Shown: one piece after another, positions 17,701-21,650 of the stretch
Numbering within the stretch: position 1 is the first letter of the stretch
How the letters are laid out: every line of letters starts with the position of its first letter
IMG/VR virus record: IMGVR_UViG_3300020385_000060
Location: 1 to 23,850 of that record
Strand: one strand, 5' to 3'
DNA length: 23,850 nt
Origin: a virus
Program-made: the position numbers and the translations under genes
Notes under the pieces: model-generated
What the model was told of the DNA's origin: nothing
What the model saw: only the letters and a program-made list of their open reading frames with translations
Databases searched by the model: none

Positions 17701-19269
17701 GGTGATGATTTGAGACTTTCGATTCAAAATGAAGTGGGCATTATTAGTGCCTTCAATACACTAGTTGTTGACAGAGTTCAAGGTGTTCCAAGTGTCGATC
17801 CATCCTCTGCGGTTGTTTTTACAACAGGTGCTGGGTCTACATCAACTCTTTCTGCAACTTCTATCCAGTATGTTGAAAATCTAAGTGACGGGTTGTCATT
17901 CAGGATTAATCACAGTAGTCACGGAATGTATAGTCCATTGGATGTGGTTACACTTTCAAATATTGAAACTGATGTAAAACCAGAGAAACTCACTGCCAAG
18001 TACGATTCTGCTTCAACTGATAATCTCTCAGTAACTAATGTAGGAGTTTATACTAGTTTTGAGAATGTTCCTGTTGACTCAAATAATCCTGGATATTTGA
18101 AATTGGGTGATGAGATTATCAAATATACTGGTGTTACTACAACCACAAGTGCAGTTACTGGTATTACTAGAGCTATCGATGATACTACTGCTGGAAATTA
18201 TTCTGTAGATGATCTACTCTTCAAGTATGAACTTAATGGTATTTCATTAAGGAGAATCAATACTTTACATAGTCTTGGTCAGGTAAACTTGACTAAGTAT
18301 CCCATTGACGTTGATTCTTATTGGTTAAAAGTTGGTATCTCAAGTAGGGGTGTTGATAGAAGTCCTGGAAATGCTACTGGATTGCCAGAACTATTTTGGA
18401 ATCAAACTAAATCTGCTGGATCTTACCTTACTCAAGGTACTAATACTGGTTCTGGTAATGTTCCAAGAGCTACCCAGAACATTGCATTTAATATAATGCG
18501 ACCAAACTTCACTATCATGCAACCAGATGGAACCAGTGTTTCTGCATCTTGTAGGACATTCAGTGGAGATAGTCCAGATGGAAACCTGGGAGCATATATC
18601 GATCAAGGATTTGAAAATATTTCCTTGGAAGGTGATAATGAATTTACTACACCTAGAATTATCGCATCTAAGGTAAATGAATTGACTAGATTGGAGAATT
18701 ATCCTGGAAGAAAATCGTTTGCAATAGAAATTACTCTCAATACGGAAGACACTGCCGTTGCTCCACAAATTGATTTGGACAGGTGTGCTGCTATTTTTAT
18801 TATGAATAGACTTAATAGTAAAGTCAAAAATTATGCTACTGACAGACGAGTAAATTCTACTGATAATGATCCAAATGCTGCAATTTACTTGACTGAAGTT
18901 ATTAACTTGGATAAGGCTGCGGATGGACTGAAAGTCATGTTTGATGCATATAGACATCAAACAAATGACATTAGAGTTCTCTATAGAGCATTCCGTGTTG
19001 ACGCACCACAAGGAGATCAACTATTCCAGTTGTTCCCTGGATTTAATAATCTAGATATTGCTGGTGGGATTATCGATCCTACCCAAAATGATGGGTCACC
19101 CGACAAGTTCGTTCCCCCATCTGATGGATATGAAGATTTTAATCCATATGAATTTAATATCGCAAATATCCCACAGTTTAGTGCATTCCAAATTAAAATT
19201 TGCATGTCTGGAACTAACTTTGCTTATGTTCCAAGATTGAAAGATCTACGAGTTATTGCTACGATTTAA
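11737..19269 (+). CDS. Giant DUF4815-type virion structural protein
   Basis: The N-terminus (residues 1-70, with RVLFKPGLPIQSRELTTLQ and FGKHMFKEGS) has the pattern I associate with DUF4815 phage tail proteins. Further conserved-looking blocks follow: IETRLTNVEYYTSLSLLE (about residue 1117), NPFHVVNWIG (about 1258), SLGDRVV then RNIEF and LKPKTRLYAFFD (about 1400-1440), WVDPLAQSFEVP (about 1674), a GDEIIKYTG module (about 2123), and a C-terminal DRRVNSTDNDPNAA to LKDLRVIATI domain (about 2369-2510). The protein has 2510 residues, with Ig-like or beta-rich segments between the blocks and two GxGY modules near 17490-17680. A Lys/Arg-rich insertion lies at about residues 1325-1375. It begins six bases after the gp8 stop and is probably co-transcribed with gp8. 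Its stop overlaps the next start (TAATG). It is probably a baseplate-peripheral or fibre-network protein; T4 itself has no equivalent I recognise. Confidence 0.8.
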   Translation: MPQNTNLNSSPYFDDFSASNNYQRVLFKPGLPIQSRELTTLQSILQNQIEKFGKHMFKEGSVVIPGQLAYDDEYTSVQIDESHLGLPVSLYLNSLKGKRIKGETSGVQAKIEDYISNSQSVKGNYTLYIKYEGASENDFSGTTFTDGENLIAEEDINYSLSSIRTGTSFATAIISNSTAVGSAAKLANGVYFIRGFFVDVPDSTVILDQYDDAPSYRIGLNISEELVTASEEYNDLYDNARGFSNFAAPGADRLRISTTLVKKSLNDFNDENFIELLRIENGDIRKFSNTTTYDLITDELARRTYDESGDYYINSFDINIKETLNNRTGNDGAYYDNQTTQQGNIPTDDIVSLSIGPGKAYVRGFEIETLNTTTLDIPKPRTTESADNEALPFTVGRIIEVNNVHGSPAVGLGTEGLLNLHGSRTATPGTASGLHIGVARLYDFRLRDAAYQNEGTTFRTSLYDVQTFTYLELNADTSINVPAFIEGQNSGASGFVYSASSDTTQLILYQVNGEFQRNEEIVLNGTTINRTVKDFDDYGIQDVYQIASADGVAFTADTRLTNKIRFAEPGSEYTVSIESAGVSTITSPNANFSAVSGISTGDVIAYSKAATSTPSYAVVEQIGTNSRSVIVKASTTVSNVNEGALPTSEITVSDVNKVTLEILNGGNQSLFAELAEPNVSSVNLNDSEIIFKKTYYIAVSSGAYSATLESDSNLTLEPYDSEDYNVSFDSTGTTESLSDQKLTVSGRTVTLSQLSESGSATLTVTWKKKNPKAKNKVFSRANTIQIVNSSTNTSGVGNSSANDGLTFSNIYGTRVQDKKISLGICDVANVVAIFESSSNSNPQLPKIILTDLNASVTNALKGESIVGETSGSAAIFVESNGTNEASFIYENENIFQSGETVIFQDSNITANVQSFVSGDRDIKDNFEFDPGQNDDYLDFSSIVRLNSANAPTKRLTIVYDSFVIENSDPGDLVSVDSYDATLYGNSLPYVGSIPVSDIIDLRPRAVSVASTLSPFEYKSREFNPLTSSTTHVFSSNKNLNLSYEYYLGRIDKIFLTKDGVFNRAEGVPSYDPQVPNNVDNALEIATIEMPPYLYNLNDIEVQIATHKRYQMVDIANIETRLTNVEYYTSLSLLETETSSLSIKDPTTNLDKFKSGFFVDNFRSKIGGGAIEDSQYRCSIDTAEGEARPEHYTTSIDLLLGSEAVIAASSGTATPDADYRFVSDLGDANVVKKGDIVTLAYTDEQWLQNKFATRVENVNPFHVVNWIGVLELNPATDTWIDTRKMTSMTVDMEGSYDAIQGMVGGTDSNTGLSPVQWGSWETTWTGKTRTKGPVIMKEKKRVKGSMKKKKRRGKFRPGKGIKVTTIKKWKQKITKIREVTTTKTGTKSRAGIQYKVEEQFDSKSLGDRVVSSDVAAVMRSRNIEFICKRLKPKTRLYAFFDNIDMNAFIVPKLIEIEMESGTFAVGETVVGNGTNSTNKSIKFRLAQQNHKYGEYNSPSQTYKNNPYNVSNSISGSYSSTTGLLNVDTAALEIQSVSGFFGCLGKGMKLVGQSSGAIAKVKDIRLVTDEAGVVIGSLFIPDPTLPSNTPFGTGRKTFTLTSSSSNQTISGFTDSSAEATFMSTGTINNTQETTLRIRNASVERVPTSQSKAISKSTTRLKATVKFKNRKKKQTRWVDPLAQSFEVPDENGVFLTKCEIYFRTKDASSLPVTLQVRDLELGLPTQSILPFAEKVLDPSEVVTSEDGSKATTFTFDSPVYCEGSSSFALVLLSASNEYTVFISRMGEEDVSTINSADSEKIIVSQQPLLGSLFKSQNGATWDPSQFEDLKFNLYQAKFSSTSGTVKFYNPDLDIGNKQIVTLSNNPLSMLGKNTIIGLGKSLTSNEVNGLLSGTTIGQENNANFSANLVTVLGAVGIGSVLDLTSAGAGFANGTPTYTDVPLISLTGSGSGAKATLVIASNSVTSATVSAGGTGYAVGDVLSVNPSNTGGFGDDLRLSIQNEVGIISAFNTLVVDRVQGVPSVDPSSAVVFTTGAGSTSTLSATSIQYVENLSDGLSFRINHSSHGMYSPLDVVTLSNIETDVKPEKLTAKYDSASTDNLSVTNVGVYTSFENVPVDSNNPGYLKLGDEIIKYTGVTTTTSAVTGITRAIDDTTAGNYSVDDLLFKYELNGISLRRINTLHSLGQVNLTKYPIDVDSYWLKVGISSRGVDRSPGNATGLPELFWNQTKSAGSYLTQGTNTGSGNVPRATQNIAFNIMRPNFTIMQPDGTSVSASCRTFSGDSPDGNLGAYIDQGFENISLEGDNEFTTPRIIASKVNELTRLENYPGRKSFAIEITLNTEDTAVAPQIDLDRCAAIFIMNRLNSKVKNYATDRRVNSTDNDPNAAIYLTEVINLDKAADGLKVMFDAYRHQTNDIRVLYRAFRVDAPQGDQLFQLFPGFNNLDIAGGIIDPTQNDGSPDKFVPPSDGYEDFNPYEFNIANIPQFSAFQIKICMSGTNFAYVPRLKDLRVIATI
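15710..15865 (+). other. Lys/Arg-rich insertion in the DUF4815-type protein
   Basis: About 50 residues (roughly 1325-1375) are dominated by Lys and Arg, with runs such as KEKKRVKGSMKKKKRRGK and IKKWKQKITKIR. It lies between the block ending WETTWTG and the block SLGDRVV. In related proteins, as I remember them, this place holds a short Thr/Arg-rich linker (TGTxTRTG-like); here TKTGTKSRAG survives on its far side, so the basic stretch looks like an added segment. A smaller basic patch (KFKNRKKKQTR) occurs near 16723-16755. Binding to a polyanion such as nucleic acid, membrane or lipopolysaccharide is possible but not shown. Confidence 0.7.
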
Positions 19270-19478
19270 TGGATAAAAGAAAAGTTGAAAGTAGTCATTC
19301 TCTCTATAGAGATATGGACACTGGAGCAGTGATAAATTGCAATGATGGTGAATATGAATCGTATATTAAACAAAAGAAAATTGCGGTTCAGAAATCATTG
19401 GAAATTGATGAGTTAAAGAATGATGTTAGTGAACTTAAGGTCATGATGAAACTCCTTCTGGAAAAATTGGATAAATAA
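19269..19478 (+). CDS. Small conserved-type protein with C-terminal coiled coil
   Basis: This 69-residue protein starts at the ATG that shares its first base with the stop of the giant gene (TAATG), so reinitiation by the same ribosome is likely. The N-terminal half (SHSLYRDMDTGAVINCNDGEYESYI) is polar and looks like a small folded segment. The C-terminal half (about residues 40-69, SLEIDELKNDVSELKVMMKLLLEKL) has a clear heptad pattern and should form an amphipathic helix or coiled coil. There is no signal peptide or membrane segment. I recall similar small ORFs in other cyanomyoviruses at this kind of position, but no function. Its last codons contain a late promoter for the next genes. A role as a small virion or assembly factor is only a guess. 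Confidence 0.75.
   Translation: MDKRKVESSHSLYRDMDTGAVINCNDGEYESYIKQKKIAVQKSLEIDELKNDVSELKVMMKLLLEKLDK
19470..19477 (+). promoter_or_regulatory. Late promoter GATAAATA inside the end of the 69-residue gene
   Basis: GATAAATA matches the late consensus NATAAATA and overlaps the last two codons and part of the stop of the upstream gene (GAT AAA TAA). It ends 23 bases before the ATG at 19501, a spacing like that of the element at 1553. Confidence 0.6.
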
Positions 19479-19500
19479 CTAAAATCTTCCTTTTTGTGTA

Positions 19501-19833
19501 ATGGCAGCTAGAAATGTCAATTTAGTCATTGAACAAAACGTTGATTTTGAAGCAACCTTTACTATTAAGAATGCGAATAATTCGCCATTAAACTTGACTG
19601 GGTACTCTGCTCTAGCAAAGATTAGAAAACACCCAGATGCGACAAAATACACGAATTTTGTTATTTCTTTCCCAAATAGAATCAATGGAGTCGTAAAAGT
19701 AGCCCTTGCGGTAACTTCCACTGGAACTTTGGAGGGAGGAAGATACGTGTATGATCTGGTACTTATTTCCCCAAACAATTATAAGACTCGACCTATCGCA
19801 GGAAATGTTTTAGTGTTGCCTGGAGTATCATGA
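19501..19833 (+). CDS. Small virion structural protein, Ig-like (BppU-N-like)
   Basis: This 110-residue, all-beta protein begins with a strand pattern VNLVIEQNVDFEATFTIK, followed by NLTGYSALAKIRK and ending LEGGRYVYDLVL...GNVLVLPGVS. The 'extension of polarisable strand, DLTG/NLTG, then an A-x-I/F strand' layout recalls the N-terminal domain of phage baseplate upper proteins (BppU-N), which bind other baseplate subunits. I recall close relatives among cyanomyovirus structural proteins. The start is the ATG after the late promoter at 19470, without a Shine-Dalgarno. The stop overlaps the next start as ATGA, so the two products are translationally coupled and may act together. The fold assignment is tentative. 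Confidence 0.7.
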   Translation: MAARNVNLVIEQNVDFEATFTIKNANNSPLNLTGYSALAKIRKHPDATKYTNFVISFPNRINGVVKVALAVTSTGTLEGGRYVYDLVLISPNNYKTRPIAGNVLVLPGVS

Positions 19834-20507
19834 CTGATTACTTAGTAAATTTAAATAGTCCTGGATCATATTCAGTTGGAGTTGACTACGAAATTCCATC
19901 GAAGTCAACTCAGAACACCAATTTAATCATTGATGACATTAATGGTCAGTTCAATGGTATTGGCGTTACTTTCTCATTAAGTAGTAGTGGCGATACATAT
20001 AATCCATTAAATGACCAACAACTGATTGTTTGTAAAAACAATCTGGTTATGGAACCAGGAGAAGATTTCACCATTGCTGGTGATCAACTTATTTTCTCAG
20101 TTGCACCAGTTGTTGGTGATGATGTATTCATCATTGCTCTTGCAACTACTGCTGATCTAACAAGATCTGTTAATTTTGTTATTGACAGTGGATCTCTTGA
20201 TATCTCTCCAGGAAGCAAAGGCAAAGTAACCGTAGATGTTTCTGGAACGATCGAATCAATCAAAGTATTGAGTGATCAAACAGGAGATATTGTTGTAGAA
20301 GTATCTAAATCTAACTTCCAAGATTTTCCCACATTTACGTCAATCACTAACAATCAACTAGTCCAACTACAATCTCAAAACAAGTACATTGATGATGTAC
20401 TAAATAATTGGGATAAGACGATCGTTGCTGGTGATATATTAGATTTTTCGGTAGTCAGCTCAACAAACATGCGAAGGTTGCTGATCTCTTTAAAATTAAA
20501 ATTATAA
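19830..20507 (+). CDS. Virion structural protein with DDI-FNG domain and phage tail beta domain
   Basis: The 225 residues show two domains. Residues about 30-105 hold the IIDDINGQFNGIGVTFSL ... PGEDFTIAGDQLIFSVAP..GD pattern, also present in the two large proteins upstream (1-1551 and 2615-10093). Residues about 112-225 (VNFVIDSGS, GSKGKVTVDVSGTI, VLSDQTGDIVVEVSK, FPTFTSI, GDILDFSV, LLISLKL) match a domain I remember from many phage tail and prophage proteins, often with a SDQ/ADQSGSIVVD core. Its function is not known to me; host-surface contact or trimer formation are options. The start overlaps the previous stop by ATGA. The gene ends just after the late promoter at 20503 begins, so that promoter overlaps its last codons. 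Confidence 0.75.
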   Translation: MTDYLVNLNSPGSYSVGVDYEIPSKSTQNTNLIIDDINGQFNGIGVTFSLSSSGDTYNPLNDQQLIVCKNNLVMEPGEDFTIAGDQLIFSVAPVVGDDVFIIALATTADLTRSVNFVIDSGSLDISPGSKGKVTVDVSGTIESIKVLSDQTGDIVVEVSKSNFQDFPTFTSITNNQLVQLQSQNKYIDDVLNNWDKTIVAGDILDFSVVSSTNMRRLLISLKLKL

Positions 20508-20510
20508 ATA
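20503..20510 (+). promoter_or_regulatory. T4-type late promoter TATAAATA
   Basis: A perfect TATAAATA overlaps the stop codon of the upstream gene and lies 43 bases before the ATG at 20554. The longer leader and the strong ribosome binding site that follow suggest high output of the next gene. Confidence 0.75.
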
Positions 20511-20539
20511 AGTATAGTTCTTAAAGTCTAACCCTTACG

Positions 20540-20544
20540 AGGAG
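20540..20544 (+). promoter_or_regulatory. Strong Shine-Dalgarno AGGAG deciding the start at 20554
   Basis: AGGAG (in the context CGAGGAG) is followed by nine bases and then ATG at 20554. A TTG in the same frame at 20545 would start directly after the AGGAG and is therefore unlikely. It is the only strong Shine-Dalgarno I see in the window; the other genes rely on weak sites or coupling. Confidence 0.8.
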
Positions 20545-20553
20545 TTGTTTTCG

Positions 20554-21561
20554 ATGGCATTACTAGTTCCCAATATTGGTGAAATTGAGTCTCTCCGTTA
20601 TCTGATTGCTCAGAATAACTTTGTTGCAGACTTGGAGGATACCTCACCAAGAAATCTCGTTCTTAAATTATTTACGAGTAACACCACCCCTGCTGAGGGT
20701 GATGTTCCTTCCCAGACTGCATATTTTGAACCATATATTGACGGAAACGTTAATGGTTACGGAACTACTGCAAATACTGGTTACCCCGTCTGCGTCGATA
20801 ATAGAATCGATCAAGACTACACCGCACAGTACGGTGTTCTTCTAAACGGATCTCGCTGGGTTATTAAGAACGTTGGTAGTGGTACAACCGCAACCTATCC
20901 CGAACAGACTTTCACCTTTACTGGACCTGCTGGTAATATCTACGGTTATTATGTAACCAGAGCAAACAACATGCCTGTATCTGTACAGGGTGTTAACCAC
21001 GCAGCTAGTGTGGGTATCGGAACAACCGTCACCAAGGGTAACAACACTGATCCATGTATTGGAGTTGTTGGTAATAGATTCTTTGTTGTTGACCCACAGG
21101 TCTCCATCAACGATCTAACTCTTGGACAGTATGTTGCTGGTAACGCAGGTGTCCAAACTGGTACGAGAATTATTGGTCTTGACCGAGCCTTGCAAGTTGT
21201 CTATCTAGACAAACCACTGATTGATAACATTCAGGTTGCAACTGACCCATCGGTTACCTTTAGTTTCGGTAAGATTGCTATTGTCAATCACGGTCTTCAG
21301 AGAGGAGATATCCTTTACGTTGCTGCTGGTACAGGTAACACGACTCTTGAGTCTAATGTTTATACCGTCTTTGACGTACAAAACGCTGACGAGTTCGTAA
21401 CCACACCGTCTCTAACCGCAACATCCAACGGTGTTCTTGGACTGAATACTGCGACCCTGTACTCCAGCATCATGTACGCTGAGAGATTTACGAATGGTCC
21501 ATACAACATTCAGAACAACGGTGACCAAATTAAAATCACCCTGAACGTCGCACTTGACTGA
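20554..21561 (+). CDS. Virion structural protein, probably abundant
   Basis: The 335-residue product starts MALLVPNIGEIESLRYLIAQ and ends in a GPYNIQNNGDQIKITL segment of the kind found at the end of phage minor structural proteins. The rest is beta-rich and Gly/Thr/Asn-rich, with no signal peptide or membrane segment, two or three Cys residues, and an HGLQRGDILYV segment (about 21289-21325) like the HG..xGD motifs in the giant protein's repeats. I recall similar proteins annotated as structural in cyanomyoviruses. Unlike its neighbours, the gene prefers C-ending codons (AAC, ACC, ATC, GAC, TCC). With a perfect late promoter, a strong ribosome binding site and its own terminator, this points to high expression. 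Its place in the virion is not known. Confidence 0.75.
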   Translation: MALLVPNIGEIESLRYLIAQNNFVADLEDTSPRNLVLKLFTSNTTPAEGDVPSQTAYFEPYIDGNVNGYGTTANTGYPVCVDNRIDQDYTAQYGVLLNGSRWVIKNVGSGTTATYPEQTFTFTGPAGNIYGYYVTRANNMPVSVQGVNHAASVGIGTTVTKGNNTDPCIGVVGNRFFVVDPQVSINDLTLGQYVAGNAGVQTGTRIIGLDRALQVVYLDKPLIDNIQVATDPSVTFSFGKIAIVNHGLQRGDILYVAAGTGNTTLESNVYTVFDVQNADEFVTTPSLTATSNGVLGLNTATLYSSIMYAERFTNGPYNIQNNGDQIKITLNVALD

Positions 21562-21567
21562 TTCATA

Positions 21568-21576
21568 TATAAAATA
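21568..21576 (+). promoter_or_regulatory. Weak promoter-like TATAAAATA
   Basis: TATAAAATA resembles the late octamer with one extra A, or a sigma-70 -10 box. It lies after the stop at 21561 but before the terminator at 21593, so a transcript from here would have to pass the terminator to reach the next gene. No -35 is evident. Confidence 0.2.
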
Positions 21577-21592
21577 GAATATTTGTCATGGT

Positions 21593-21627
21593 GGGGATTG
21601 CTTTATTATCAAGGCAGTCCCCTTTTT
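21593..21627 (+). terminator. Intrinsic terminator
   Basis: GGGGATTGC (21593-21601) pairs with GCAGTCCCC (21614-21622) over nine positions, one of them a G-U pair. Three further pairs inside the 12-base interval would reduce the loop to six bases. TTTTT follows directly (21623-21627). Position and form are classic for rho-independent termination after the gene ending at 21561. Confidence 0.9.
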
Positions 21628-21650
21628 CATCAAATGATAAGAATTAAACT

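Noticed and set aside
18391-19020. 209-codon open frame on the minus strand
   Set aside because: It overlaps the conserved-looking C-terminal domain of the DUF4815-type protein, has no ribosome binding site or promoter, and shows a shadow-like Ser/Ile/Asn composition.
20545-20553. TTG start giving three extra residues on the 335-residue protein
   Set aside because: It starts immediately after the AGGAG, leaving no spacer; ATG at 20554 is nine bases away, as expected.
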